Part shown: piece by piece, positions 1 to 8,093 of the stretch | Layout of the letters: every line of letters starts with the position of its first letter | Position numbering within the stretch: position 1 is the first letter of the stretch | DNA from: Faecalicatena orotica | GTDB lineage: Bacteria > Bacillota > Clostridia > Lachnospirales > Lachnospiraceae | Direction of reading: 5' to 3' | NCBI RefSeq assembly: GCF_003149245.1 | Contig: NZ_QGDL01000009.1 | Coordinates: forward strand, 62,001 to 126,000 | DNA length: 64,000 bases | Position numbers and translations under genes: made by a program | Notes under the pieces: generated by a model | What the model saw: only the letters and a program-made list of their open reading frames with translations | Told to the model about the DNA's origin: nothing | The model's database searches: none

Positions 1-440
1 ACGGAGCAGTAACACTCGGAACCGACGATGGTGCAAACGTCGAAATCCACGAACTGGTCGGCGATGAAAACATCTTCGTATTCGGCGCATCCAGCGACGA
101 AGTCATTGAACATTACGCAAAAGCAGACTACATCTCCCGCGAGTATTACGAAAAAGACGCCGACATCAAAGCCGCGGTAGACTTTATCACCAGCGAAAAA
201 GTACTCGCTGTAGGAAACGCAGAAAACCTGACAAGACTTCAGAACGAACTCCTGAAAAAAGACTGGTTCATGACACTGCTCGATTTCAAGGCATATGCAA
301 AGAAAAAAGAAGAAGCATTCAAAGCTTACGAAAACAAAAACGAGTGGGCAAAGAAAATGCTGGTAAATATAGCGAAAGCAGGATACTTTTCCTCAGATCG
401 TACAATAGAAGAATATAATAGAGATATCTGGAAACTATAA
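1..440 (+). CDS. glgP: Glycogen/maltodextrin phosphorylase, C-terminal end (partial)
   Basis: The gene enters from outside the window. The frame starts at base 3 and ends at TAA 438-440, leaving the last 145 residues. The first visible residues include [10 protein letters not shown], the conserved segment just C-terminal of the PLP-binding lysine of alpha-glucan phosphorylases (GT35); that lysine would lie a few residues upstream and is not visible. The enzyme releases glucose 1-phosphate from the non-reducing end of glycogen or maltodextrin in the cytosol. The C-terminus (..NRDIWKL) is the usual family end, so the gene is complete on this side. A sugar ABC importer follows, which fits an alpha-glucan utilisation locus. 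GlgP and MalP cannot be told apart from this fragment. Confidence 0.92.
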   Translation, partial: GAVTLGTDDGANVEIHELVGDENIFVFGASSDEVIEHYAKADYISREYYEKDADIKAAVDFITSEKVLAVGNAENLTRLQNELLKKDWFMTLLDFKAYAKKKEEAFKAYENKNEWAKKMLVNIAKAGYFSSDRTIEEYNRDIWKL

Positions 441-480
441 AGAGGTACACCACAAAAGTCAAAAAGGTGCACCACTGAAG

Positions 481-531
481 TTAATTCGGGACGTAGCCTT
501 TCTGCAAAAGGCTACGTCCCGAATTAAGTTT
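481..531 (+). terminator. Perfect 20-bp hairpin between glgP and the ABC importer
   Basis: The arms at 481-500 and 508-527 are exact reverse complements with a 7-nt loop, followed by GTTTTATC. The T run is only four bases long. The next start codon is at 551, so no promoter fits between hairpin and gene. It may act as a partial terminator or a processing/attenuation element rather than a clean operon end. Confidence 0.7.
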
Positions 532-550
532 TATCATTAGGAGGATAAGT

Positions 551-1900
551 ATGAAGAGCAAGAAGGTTTTATCAGCGATTCTGGCGGCGTCTATGCTTGC
601 CGGGCTCTGCACCGGATGTGCGGGGAAAAAATCGGAATCTGCCGGTTCGAAGGAGGACAAGGGCAGTGTATACTACTTGAGTTTTAAGCCGGAACAGGCG
701 AAGCAGTGGGAGAAGGTCGCGAAGGAATATACGGAGGAAACCGGTGTGCAGGTAAAGGTCCAGACTGCGGCGGCAGGCACGTATGAACAGACTCTGAAAT
801 CTGAGATTGCTAAGAAGGACGCACCTACGATTTTTCAGGTGAATGGCCCGGTCGGATATCAGAACTGGAAGGATTACTGCATGGATCTTGCAGACACGAA
901 GCTGTATACGTGGCTGAACGATAAGGACATGGCGATCAAGGGGAAGGGTGACGGTGTATATGCGATCCCTTATGCCGTGGAAGGATACGGAATTATCTAC
1001 AATGAGGAGATTATGGATAAATATACGGCAATGGACGGGGCAAAGGTTAAGTCCGTGGATGAGATTAAAAACTTCAAGACGCTGAAGGAAGTTGTAGAGG
1101 ATATGACAGCTAAGAAGGACCAGCTTGGAATCAGCGGTGTGTTCGCTTCTACTTCGTTTTCGCCCGGCGAGGACTGGAGGTGGCAGACGCATCTGATGAA
1201 TGTACCGGTTTATTATGAATATAAAGATGAAAATGTGACTGATGAGAATGCGATCAGTTTTAAATACAATGAGGAATTTAAAAATATTTTTGACCTGTAT
1301 CTGAACAATTCTACGACGGAACCGGCGATGCTTGGCTCTAAAACGGTTTCTGACTCGATGGCTGAGTTTGCGCTCGGCAAGGCTGCAATGGTGCAGAACG
1401 GCAACTGGGCATGGGGAGATATCAGAGGCGTGGAAGGAAATACAGTTAAGGAAGATAAGATTAAATATCTGCCAATTTATACCGGGATAGAGGGTGAAGA
1501 GAAACAGGGCCTGTGTATTGGCGGTGAAAATTATCTCTGTGTGAATGATAAGGTTTCAGAGGCAGACAAGAAGGCTTCCATCGATTTTATTGAGTGGCTG
1601 TTTGGTAGTGAGGAAGGAAAGGAAGAGGTCGCAGAGCAGCTGGGATTCATTACGCCGTTCAATACGTTTGAAGAAGACCAGAAACCGACCGATCCTCTGG
1701 CACAGGAGGTCATCCGGTATATGGAAAATCAGGACCTGACGAATCTCTCATGGGATTTCCAGACATTCCCTAGCCAGACCTTTAAAGATAACCTGGGAGC
1801 ATCACTGCTCGAATATGCGACAGGGAATAAGCAGTGGGATGCGGTTGTTTCGGATTGTGTGGAGGACTGGAAGATCGAAAAAGAAGCGGCAGCCGAGTAG
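551..1900 (+). CDS. Family-1 extracellular sugar-binding lipoprotein of an ABC importer
   Basis: A 449-residue substrate-binding protein. The N-terminus is a lipoprotein signal peptide (basic MKSKK, hydrophobic stretch, lipobox LCTGC with Cys near residue 23), so it should be lipid-anchored outside the membrane. The rest matches the family-1 solute-binding fold typical of oligosaccharide importers, including the early YYLSFKPEQAKQWEKVAKEY block and late aromatic residues. The ribosome binding site AGGAGG at 539-544 fixes the start. Two MalF/MalG-type permeases follow; no ATPase gene is present, so a shared MsmK-type ATPase elsewhere is expected. The upstream phosphorylase suggests a maltodextrin-like substrate, but specificity cannot be read from the sequence. 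Confidence 0.9.
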   Translation: MKSKKVLSAILAASMLAGLCTGCAGKKSESAGSKEDKGSVYYLSFKPEQAKQWEKVAKEYTEETGVQVKVQTAAAGTYEQTLKSEIAKKDAPTIFQVNGPVGYQNWKDYCMDLADTKLYTWLNDKDMAIKGKGDGVYAIPYAVEGYGIIYNEEIMDKYTAMDGAKVKSVDEIKNFKTLKEVVEDMTAKKDQLGISGVFASTSFSPGEDWRWQTHLMNVPVYYEYKDENVTDENAISFKYNEEFKNIFDLYLNNSTTEPAMLGSKTVSDSMAEFALGKAAMVQNGNWAWGDIRGVEGNTVKEDKIKYLPIYTGIEGEEKQGLCIGGENYLCVNDKVSEADKKASIDFIEWLFGSEEGKEEVAEQLGFITPFNTFEEDQKPTDPLAQEVIRYMENQDLTNLSWDFQTFPSQTFKDNLGASLLEYATGNKQWDAVVSDCVEDWKIEKEAAAE

Positions 1901-1929
1901 ACATGTTCCACATGCAAGTAGTATAAAAA

Positions 1930-1969
1930 ATGCAGAAGCAGGCGGGAGTGTTTTCGTCTGTTTCTGCAT
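1930..1969 (+). promoter_or_regulatory. Intercistronic hairpin between binding protein and permease genes
   Basis: Arms 1930-1944 and 1955-1969 pair with about one G-T and one mismatch. There is no T run, and the permease start with AGGAGG follows at 1990. Hairpins at this position usually stabilise the 5' message, so the binding protein is made in excess of the permeases. That role is inferred from position. Confidence 0.55.
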
Positions 1970-1989
1970 AATCAAACAGGAGGAACAGG

Positions 1990-2832
1990 ATGCAGAAAGC
2001 TTATAAGAAATACTTTTGGATATTTGTACTGCCTACATTGATTGCATTTACGCTGTTTTTCATCATACCGTTTGTACTCGGCATCGGGTTGTCATTCTGC
2101 AAATTTACCACGGTTACGAATGCGGTATGGGTCGGGACGGACAATTATGTGAAGGCCTTTTCCAACGCAGATTTCCTAAACGCACTCTGGTTTACCGTGA
2201 AATTTACCGTCGTGTCGGTGATCAGTATTAATGTAATCTCGTTTATCTTTGCCTATGGCCTGACCAGGGGGATTAAAGGCACCAACCTTTTCCGAACGAC
2301 GTTTTTCATGCCAAATCTGATCGGGGGTATTGTGCTCGGCTATATCTGGCAGCTGATGATCAACGGGGTGCTGGCCGGATTCGGTGTGACAATTACAACA
2401 GATGCAAAATATGGTTTCTGGGGGCTGGTTATCCTTATGAACTGGCAGCTGATCGGCTATATGATGATCATTTACATCGCAGGAATACAGAATATCCCGA
2501 CGGAACTGGCTGAGGCGGCGAAAATTGACGGGGCTACGAAAATGCAGGCACTGTTTAAGGTCACCATTCCGATGGTCATGTCATCCATCACGATCTGCCT
2601 GTTTCTGACCCTGACGAATTCCTTTAAACTCTTTGACCAGAATCTGGCACTGACTGCCGGGGCGCCGTCCCGAAAAACGTCAATGCTGGCGTTGGATATT
2701 TATACGACGTTTTATAACCGGAACGGCTGGGAAGGTGTCGGGCAGGCCAAGGCGGTCATTTTCTTTGTAATCGTGGGAATTCTGGCGCTGACACAGCTTT
2801 ATTTGACAAGAAACAGGGAGGTAGAAAACTAG
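1990..2832 (+). CDS. Sugar ABC transporter permease, MalF type
   Basis: A 280-residue integral membrane protein with about six hydrophobic segments. It carries the inner-membrane-component signature that docks the ATPase: ELAEAAKIDGATKMQALFKVTIP, the EAA loop, near residues 173-195. It forms half of the translocation pore for the sugar captured by the preceding lipoprotein. Start ATG 1990 has AGGAGG at 1979-1984. The stop abuts the next start with no gap, showing translational coupling in a three-gene operon. Length and topology are normal for the MalF-like branch of shorter permeases. Confidence 0.92.
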   Translation: MQKAYKKYFWIFVLPTLIAFTLFFIIPFVLGIGLSFCKFTTVTNAVWVGTDNYVKAFSNADFLNALWFTVKFTVVSVISINVISFIFAYGLTRGIKGTNLFRTTFFMPNLIGGIVLGYIWQLMINGVLAGFGVTITTDAKYGFWGLVILMNWQLIGYMMIIYIAGIQNIPTELAEAAKIDGATKMQALFKVTIPMVMSSITICLFLTLTNSFKLFDQNLALTAGAPSRKTSMLALDIYTTFYNRNGWEGVGQAKAVIFFVIVGILALTQLYLTRNREVEN

Positions 2833-3705
2833 ATGGCGGGAAAAACAGAAAAGCAGGAAGAACCTCAGATGATGGAAGTCTCAAAAGGAACAGGCATGCT
2901 GATGACTGTTGTATTTTCTGTACTGGCGGTCATCTTCATCTTTCCGATTGTGCTTGTATTTATGAACTCGTTTAAAAGTAAGCTCTATATCAGCGACAGG
3001 CCTTTTGCACTGCCAGACAGTGAAACATTTGCCGGACTTGGCAACTATGTGGACGGGGTGGCAAAAACGGGGCTTTTGAAGGCTGCGGGATACTCCATAT
3101 TTATCACCGTATTTTCTGTAGCCTTGATCGTGCTCTTCACAGCCATGACGGCATGGTGGCTGACCCGGGTGAAAAGCCGGATATCCACAATACTTTACTA
3201 CATCTTCGTGTTTGCCATGATCGTCCCGTTCCAGATGGTCATGTTTACGCTTTCAAAAGTAACAGACACTCTGAACCTGGGGAACCCTGTCGGGATTATC
3301 TTTGTCTATATCGGGTTCGGGGCCGGACTGTCCGTGTTTATGTTCGCCGGATTCGTAAAAGCCATTCCGGTCTCACTGGAGGAGGCGGCAATGATAGACG
3401 GGTGCACACCCATCCAGACATTTTTCAGAATAGTCCTGCCCGTGCTCAAACCGACTGCGATCACAGTGGCCATACTCAATGCCATGTGGATCTGGAACGA
3501 TTACCTGCTCCCCTTACTCGTTCTCGGAAGTGATTACCAGACAATCCCCATCGCGGTCCAGTATCTGAGGGGAGGCTACGGTTCCGTGGACATGGGCGCA
3601 ATGATGGGAATGCTCGTGCTGGCAATCCTGCCGATTATTATATTCTATCTGGGCTGTCAGAAATATATTATAAAAGGGGTAGCGGCCGGAGCGGTAAAAG
3701 GCTGA
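2833..3705 (+). CDS. Sugar ABC transporter permease, MalG type
   Basis: A 290-residue membrane protein with six predicted helices. A cytoplasmic N-terminus rich in charged residues precedes the first helix (about residues 20-45). The EAA motif SLEEAAMIDGCTPIQTFF lies near residues 180-200, and the C-terminus KGVAAGAVKG is typical of MalG relatives. It pairs with the upstream permease. The ATG directly follows the upstream stop codon, and its Shine-Dalgarno sequence (GGGAGG, 2817-2822) lies inside the upstream gene. The operon ends here, 5 bp before the convergent mgtC-like gene, with no obvious terminator between them. Confidence 0.92.
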   Translation: MAGKTEKQEEPQMMEVSKGTGMLMTVVFSVLAVIFIFPIVLVFMNSFKSKLYISDRPFALPDSETFAGLGNYVDGVAKTGLLKAAGYSIFITVFSVALIVLFTAMTAWWLTRVKSRISTILYYIFVFAMIVPFQMVMFTLSKVTDTLNLGNPVGIIFVYIGFGAGLSVFMFAGFVKAIPVSLEEAAMIDGCTPIQTFFRIVLPVLKPTAITVAILNAMWIWNDYLLPLLVLGSDYQTIPIAVQYLRGGYGSVDMGAMMGMLVLAILPIIIFYLGCQKYIIKGVAAGAVKG

Positions 3706-3710
3706 TCCGG

Positions 3711-4385
3711 TCAGATATCAACAGACTTTATCTGCGGATTGTCCTTTAACAGATCGATTACGTCCTGATACGTGTAATCCTCAGGAAACGCCACGTTCAG
3801 TTTGATCTTTAACGTCTGGTCATCCAGACGGGTCGCCTTCATTGTCATGATCTTTAAGTCCTTGATGGAAAAGGAATCCGTCAGGACCGACTTGATATTC
3901 TCCGTATTATTCATGACAAGTGTAATCTGCTGAATCGTCGGGGTCTTCAGCCAGCGGAATCTGCGGTGCAGGATAAACTGGAAAATGAGGATGCATACGG
4001 TCGTCATGATACCAAGGACATACATCCCGGCGCCGAATGCCATCCCGATCCCGACGGTTGCCCAGATTCCGGCAGCCGTTGTCAGGCCGCTGACACTGAT
4101 ATTCCTTGTAAAAATCACGCCCGCCCCGAGAAATCCGATTGCCGTGACAATCCCCGCGGCCACACGGGAAGGGTCTAGGCCGATATGGTCGAGGGCAAGG
4201 ATATCCTGAAAACCATATTTCGAAATAATCATCATAACCGCAGAAGCAAGCGCAACAATCGTGTGGGTCCGGATCCCGGCCGTTTTCAGGTGGTTCTCCC
4301 GCTCATACCCGACAAGCAGGCCGCAGATGGCCGCCCCGAGTATTCTTACAAGATATTCTAATTGAACAAAAATCATTGGCCACAT
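3711..4385 (-). CDS. MgtC/SapB family membrane protein
   Basis: A 224-residue protein with an N-terminal MgtC/SapB domain (residues about 8-145, four to five helices). Hallmarks are GYERE near residue 26, RTHTIVALASA and the glycine-rich IGFLGAGVIF segment. A soluble ACT-like C-terminal domain (residues 150-224) follows. Members are linked to magnesium homeostasis and, in pathogens, to modulation of the F-type ATPase; the role in gut commensals is not established. Start ATG 4385 has AAAGGAGG 9 nt upstream. A sigma-70 promoter matches at 4407-4435 on this strand. Convergent with the sugar ABC operon. Confidence 0.88.
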   Translation of the reverse strand: MWPMIFVQLEYLVRILGAAICGLLVGYERENHLKTAGIRTHTIVALASAVMMIISKYGFQDILALDHIGLDPSRVAAGIVTAIGFLGAGVIFTRNISVSGLTTAAGIWATVGIGMAFGAGMYVLGIMTTVCILIFQFILHRRFRWLKTPTIQQITLVMNNTENIKSVLTDSFSIKDLKIMTMKATRLDDQTLKIKLNVAFPEDYTYQDVIDLLKDNPQIKSVDI

Positions 4386-4406
4386 AGCAATTCCTCCTTT
4401 TAAATG

Positions 4407-4435
4407 ATTTTAGCACGCAATGTAAAAAAATACAA
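4407..4435 (-). promoter_or_regulatory. Sigma-70 type promoter of the mgtC-like gene
   Basis: On the minus strand TTGTAT (4435-4430), a 17-nt spacer and TAAAAT (4412-4407) lie just upstream of the ribosome binding site of the mgtC-like gene. Confidence 0.6.
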
Positions 4436-4464
4436 AATTCCGGACGGTTTTTTTGTAAACTTTC

Positions 4465-4609
4465 GTTACTGTTCACACCGTGCCGTGCACCCTGCTGCAC
4501 GGCATCGGGCCAATAAAGTGATGGTCTCAGGGCATCTGCTTCTCGCCGAAGGCGACTTGAAATAAGCAGATGCCGTTACTGTGCACGCCCGCAGGGTGTG
4601 AACAGTAAC
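4465..4609. repeat. Nested palindromic repeat element
   Basis: This 145-bp element is bounded by perfect 15-bp inverted repeats (4465-4479 and 4595-4609). Inside are three further hairpins: 4481-4489 with 4496-4504 (9 bp), 4531-4541 with 4564-4574 (11 bp), and 4543-4547 with 4551-4555. The right end, 4575-4609, is itself a near-palindrome of 35 bp that recurs in related form at 50789-50823. It lies between two divergent genes and carries no open frame. It resembles a REP/BIME-like or MITE-like chromosomal repeat; no transposase is nearby. Confidence 0.65.
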
Positions 4610-4715
4610 AAACTTTCTCTAGTATAAAGAGCGTTTTGCTAGTCATCTTTCTGCCTCTATTGTATGACCAGATAAGGTATAATGCTATCACTAATAAAGG
4701 ATAAGGGCCAAAAAT

Positions 4716-5633
4716 ATGGAAATAAGGGACTTGAGATATTTTGTTGAGATAGTAGACCAGAAGAGCATGAGGAAAGCCGCAGCGAGCCTGTACATCTCAC
4801 AGCCGAACCTGAGCAGGGCCGTGCAGGGACTGGAAAAGGAGTTCGGCGCGCCGATGCTGGTCAGGACCAACAAAGGTGTGGAGGTAACGGAGATTGGGGA
4901 AGGCTTCTATTATTATGCAAAATCCATCCTGAAACAGGTGGATGAGATTTCGATGATCAGACTCCAGAATGAAAAATACATAGAATCCAGAATCAGCATC
5001 GCCATTGGAAAACTAATCATGCGTGACGATATGATTTTCCAGTTTTACGAGACAACCAGGGCGGAGCGCACTGAAATCAATATAACAGAAACAACCATAG
5101 AAGACGTACTGGACCGGGTAGAAAAGACGGAGGCAGACATCGGCATTGTGACAATTAACAACATCCAGATGTCCGCATTTCACAAGCTGACAGAACTAAA
5201 AGATCTCGAAATACATGAGATCAGCCAAGGTCCTCTTTACATTCAGGTAGGAAAGGAAAATCCCTATTACAATGAGACTTCCATCGACGTGGAAAAAATG
5301 CTCCCATACAGCCATATCAGCCTTCCGGTCGATTACTTCGCGAATCTCAATAATATCATCAAGATAGACGGAAAGATCCAGATAGCAGACTTTTCCAAAA
5401 AGATAAAGATGAACAACTACCATGCCATCATCAACATGATCAAAAGAACAGACTCCTTCATATTTGGAAACAAATGGCAGGTGGAGGAGCTTAGAAAAGG
5501 TAAAATAAACAGCCTGCTTCTGAACCACTGCGAAGTCACCCAGAAGTTATTCTGGATCAAAAGAAAGCGGGAAATCCTCTCCAGACAGGCCGAAGCATTC
5601 CTAAAACTGTTTCTGGAATGCTATGGGGATTAG
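4716..5633 (+). CDS. LysR-family transcriptional regulator
   Basis: A 305-residue LTTR. The winged helix-turn-helix occupies residues 1-60: DLRYFVEIVDQKSMRKAAASL then SQPNLSRAVQGLEKEF, followed by the typical TEIGEGFYYYAKSIL linker helix. Residues 90-300 form the effector-binding domain. The Shine-Dalgarno sequence (AAGGG) before ATG 4716 is weak, but the N-terminus matches the family exactly. A TATAAT box lies at 4678-4683 with no clear -35. The gene is divergent from mgtC across the palindromic element, so mgtC or the downstream SipW cassette could be targets; neither is proven. Confidence 0.9.
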   Translation: MEIRDLRYFVEIVDQKSMRKAAASLYISQPNLSRAVQGLEKEFGAPMLVRTNKGVEVTEIGEGFYYYAKSILKQVDEISMIRLQNEKYIESRISIAIGKLIMRDDMIFQFYETTRAERTEINITETTIEDVLDRVEKTEADIGIVTINNIQMSAFHKLTELKDLEIHEISQGPLYIQVGKENPYYNETSIDVEKMLPYSHISLPVDYFANLNNIIKIDGKIQIADFSKKIKMNNYHAIINMIKRTDSFIFGNKWQVEELRKGKINSLLLNHCEVTQKLFWIKRKREILSRQAEAFLKLFLECYGD

Positions 5634-5761
5634 AAAACAACATCCGCGATAAGCCAAATGCATCACGGGACAATCACATATAAGTATTAGCCAAAACCTC
5701 CTTTTGTGTATATAATGTAAACATAAAACAAAAGCACGGAAGCCTTAAGGAGGTATAAGGA

Positions 5762-6289
5762 ATGAACAAATTAAAACTTGGTAAAAAGAAAATATTGGGA
5801 TTCGTAACAGCAGGGGCAATTGTTGTGACGATGGCGGGATCTTATGCGGTATGGGATAGTTTGGAGGATACTGCGAGTGGTTCATTAACAATTGATAAGC
5901 CTGTAACGTTAACGGCTAGTGCGTTGACTTATAATGTAGAAGATAGAACATGGGATGAGGTACCAACTTATACAAGTGAACCTGTAACGTTTGCGGCGAC
6001 GGATGTACCTACTGGTACAACAGCAAAAGTTACTGCAAAAGTTGCGGTATATGACAAAGAGGGTGAGGATAAATCAGATATTACTAATAAATTTGATGTA
6101 AAAATTGATAACACTGCTCTGAATGAAAGTATAACCTCAGTAGAAAAAAATTTAGATAGTGAAAATAAAGCAACATTCTCAGTTACTTTAACGCCAAAGG
6201 AAACGGAAAAAGATTCTGTAGGTGGACAGAAAGTTTTTGTAGACGTGACAGGAGCTTTATCTAAAACAACTACTCCGGCTTCAGAATAA
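5762..6289 (+). CDS. SipW-dependent TasA/CalY-like secreted protein
   Basis: A 175-residue exported protein with the long signal sequence typical of SipW clients: basic MNKLKLGKKKI, hydrophobic core, then AGSYAVWDSLEDTASGSLTI, where the cleavage and mature start of TasA/camelysin-like proteins occur. The mature part is a Thr/Val/Lys-rich beta-type domain of about 140 residues with no Cys. The gene ends 1 nt before a SipW-type signal peptidase gene, so it is very likely that enzyme's substrate. In Bacillus such proteins form biofilm fibres or act as surface proteases; which applies here is unknown. Strong AGGAGG at 5748-5753. The coding region is more AT-rich than its neighbours. Confidence 0.8.
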   Translation: MNKLKLGKKKILGFVTAGAIVVTMAGSYAVWDSLEDTASGSLTIDKPVTLTASALTYNVEDRTWDEVPTYTSEPVTFAATDVPTGTTAKVTAKVAVYDKEGEDKSDITNKFDVKIDNTALNESITSVEKNLDSENKATFSVTLTPKETEKDSVGGQKVFVDVTGALSKTTTPASE

Positions 6290-6290
6290 G

Positions 6291-6863
6291 ATGAGAAAAG
6301 CAATATCGATTATATTTAATGTAAGCTGGGTTATACTTGGAATATATATAATTTTTATGGAAGTAAGCCCGGATACTGTAAAAAATGTTTTAGGGTATCA
6401 ACCATTTGTAATCCTAACAGACAGCATGGAGCCAGTCATACCGACTGGCTCTGTTGTACTTGTTAAAAATTTAAAAGAAAATGAAGAGCCCAAAAAAGGT
6501 GATATCATTACTTTCAATGTTGATCGCTTGGGGAAAGAAGCTGTATTTACCCATTATTACCGTGGAACAGAAGTCCAAGAAGACGGCTCCGTCCGCTATC
6601 TCACAGAGGCTGCATTAGCAGACCGCTATGATGATTATGTCTCACACAGGGAGGATATCATAGGCACTTATGTTTTCCATATTCCATATGTAGGAAAATA
6701 TGCCTTATTCTTAAAGAGCCCTTTCGCATTAATTGAACTTGGAATCATTATGTTCATTATGATTATCTATGAAATTCTATGGAGTAAGTTTGACAAAGAA
6801 GAGCGCAAAGCACAGGAAGAGGCCGAGCAGCCCGAAGAACCAAAAAGTATATGCAGTAACTAA
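6291..6863 (+). CDS. sipW: Signal peptidase I, SipW (ER-like) type
   Basis: A 190-residue membrane protein. Helix 1 is at about residues 8-28, the nucleophile Ser is in TDSMEPVIPTGS (near residue 45), and the general base position has His in VFTHYYRG (near residue 83) instead of the Lys of ordinary bacterial LepB. That is the mark of the archaeal/ER-type family. A second helix is near residues 143-165, followed by an acidic cytoplasmic tail. It should remove signal peptides from special clients such as the TasA-like protein encoded 1 nt upstream. Two ordinary lepB genes elsewhere in the window supply general secretion. Confidence 0.88.
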   Translation: MRKAISIIFNVSWVILGIYIIFMEVSPDTVKNVLGYQPFVILTDSMEPVIPTGSVVLVKNLKENEEPKKGDIITFNVDRLGKEAVFTHYYRGTEVQEDGSVRYLTEAALADRYDDYVSHREDIIGTYVFHIPYVGKYALFLKSPFALIELGIIMFIMIIYEILWSKFDKEERKAQEEAEQPEEPKSICSN

Positions 6864-6904
6864 AAGGCAGGAAACCTATACACAACGGTTATCCTGCCTT
6901 TTGC
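6862..6904 (+). terminator. Rho-independent terminator after the SipW cassette
   Basis: An inverted repeat pairs AAAAGGCAGGA (6862-6872) with TCCTGCCTTTT (6892-6902), with a short T tract. It also sits after the convergent cmpB-like gene and may serve both strands. Confidence 0.75.
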
Positions 6905-6949
6905 ATTCTCCAACTATAAAATCTAAATTCCTATTCCTTGCCAGCCCCT

Positions 6950-7900
6950 CTATTTCCGCCTCCGCTCATTCACTTTCTTCCGCAGTTCCTCTAGCTGAAC
7001 TTTATAATTCCGTGATTCCATCTTAGGGAATGCCTTTACAAGACGTCTGCTGACTTTCGGTGTCTTGATGCTGAGGTCCTGATAACGTGTTTTCAGATCG
7101 CCGATGCGGCTGCGCATTTCATCAGATATTTCCTGCGTTTTTTCCAGCAGGCCGGAAGCAGTTTCCTGCGTCTTTTCGAATAAACCGGAAGCGGTTTCCT
7201 GTGTCTTTTCTAGTAAACCGGAAGTCGCCTCCTGTGTCTTTTCTTTCCATTCTGCGGCAGCCTCATCCAGTTTCTGTCTGGAGACTTCCTGTTTCTCCAT
7301 TGCGGTGATGACTGTCTCGTAGATATCCTCGCCGATCTGGTCGGATATTTCGTGCAGTTCCCCAGCAATTTTTTCCATGCTTGCCAGACGTTTGTTAAAC
7401 TTGAAGATCGCGGATGCTGTAACGTAGAGATCTGCAAACATTGCGATTCCGAGTACTGCCATCAGCACAATTCCGAGTGTGTGCGGGATGAATGTCAGTG
7501 CCTGATGGATCAGCGGGTGGACTAAATCCATGATTGCCACGCAGGCAACGCCCCATACGAGCGAGAAGATCAGGCAGACATATCCGCCAATGTTGAATGG
7601 CTGTTTGGAATAATCCCACCATTTATTATGAAAGATCTTATCCATTGCCCACCCGGTGACACCCTCCAGTAGTGTGACGAGGATGACCGAGGATATGTAA
7701 AGCAGGATCAGGTTGTCCTTATATGGCGTCAGGAATGCGATGACTATGGTAACGCCCACACCGTAGATCGGGCAGATGGGACCATTTAAAAATCCGCGGT
7801 TGACGAACTTGTGCTCCTTTACCGCGGCAAAACCGACTTCTGCACACCAGCCTAGAAAACCATAAACGAAGAAGTAAAGTATCATGTAGTAAATATCCAT
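6950..7900 (-). CDS. CmpB-type (PF06541-like) membrane protein with 11-residue repeats
   Basis: A 316-residue protein often annotated as putative ABC transporter permease. The N-terminal half has about five helices and the family signature FLGWCAEVGFAAVKEHKFVNRGFLNGPICPIYG (residues 15-47, abbreviated here: GWCAEV and GPICPIYG). The C-terminal half is soluble and helical and contains four tandem 11-residue units of the type EKTQETASGLL at residues 220-263, predicted to form an amphipathic helix. No ATPase partner is adjacent, so a transport role is unproven. Start ATG 7900 follows AAAAGGGG. Monocistronic and convergent with sipW. Confidence 0.75.
   Translation of the reverse strand: MDIYYMILYFFVYGFLGWCAEVGFAAVKEHKFVNRGFLNGPICPIYGVGVTIVIAFLTPYKDNLILLYISSVILVTLLEGVTGWAMDKIFHNKWWDYSKQPFNIGGYVCLIFSLVWGVACVAIMDLVHPLIHQALTFIPHTLGIVLMAVLGIAMFADLYVTASAIFKFNKRLASMEKIAGELHEISDQIGEDIYETVITAMEKQEVSRQKLDEAAAEWKEKTQEATSGLLEKTQETASGLFEKTQETASGLLEKTQEISDEMRSRIGDLKTRYQDLSIKTPKVSRRLVKAFPKMESRNYKVQLEELRKKVNERRRK
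7112..7243 (-). repeat. Four tandem 33-bp coding repeats in the cmpB-like gene
   Basis: The CTG(T/C)GTCTTTTC block recurs at 7232, 7199, 7166 and 7133, exactly 33 bp apart, encoding EKTQE(T/A)ASGLL-type units. The last unit is degenerate. Copy number could vary between strains. Confidence 0.85.
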
Positions 7901-8002
7901 ATTGTGTGCCCCTTTTCTATATCTAAATATAACTGCTCAAAACCCACGAACAGCTACGTCTAAACAATAGGGTAAATGTTATGGCGGAAATTGTCAATGT
8001 GT

Positions 8003-8053
8003 TTGACTTATTGCAGTAAAAGTTTTATAATTGCTAATAGATAATAATTATCA
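8003..8053 (+). promoter_or_regulatory. feoAB promoter with Fur-type operator
   Basis: TTGACT (8003-8008), a 17-nt spacer and TATAAT (8026-8031) form a near-consensus promoter. Right after it, 8039-8053 reads AGATAATAATTATCA, a 7-1-7 palindrome that matches the classical Fur box. This predicts iron repression of feoAB by blocking RNA polymerase at the start site. Confidence 0.8.
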
Positions 8054-8093
8054 ATTACAAAAATACGAAAGAAACATACTTACAGGAGCGGCC

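Noticed and set aside
7112-7243. Possible CRISPR-like short repeat array
   Set aside because: The 33-bp units are contiguous without spacers and are in frame with a real protein, so they are coding repeats.
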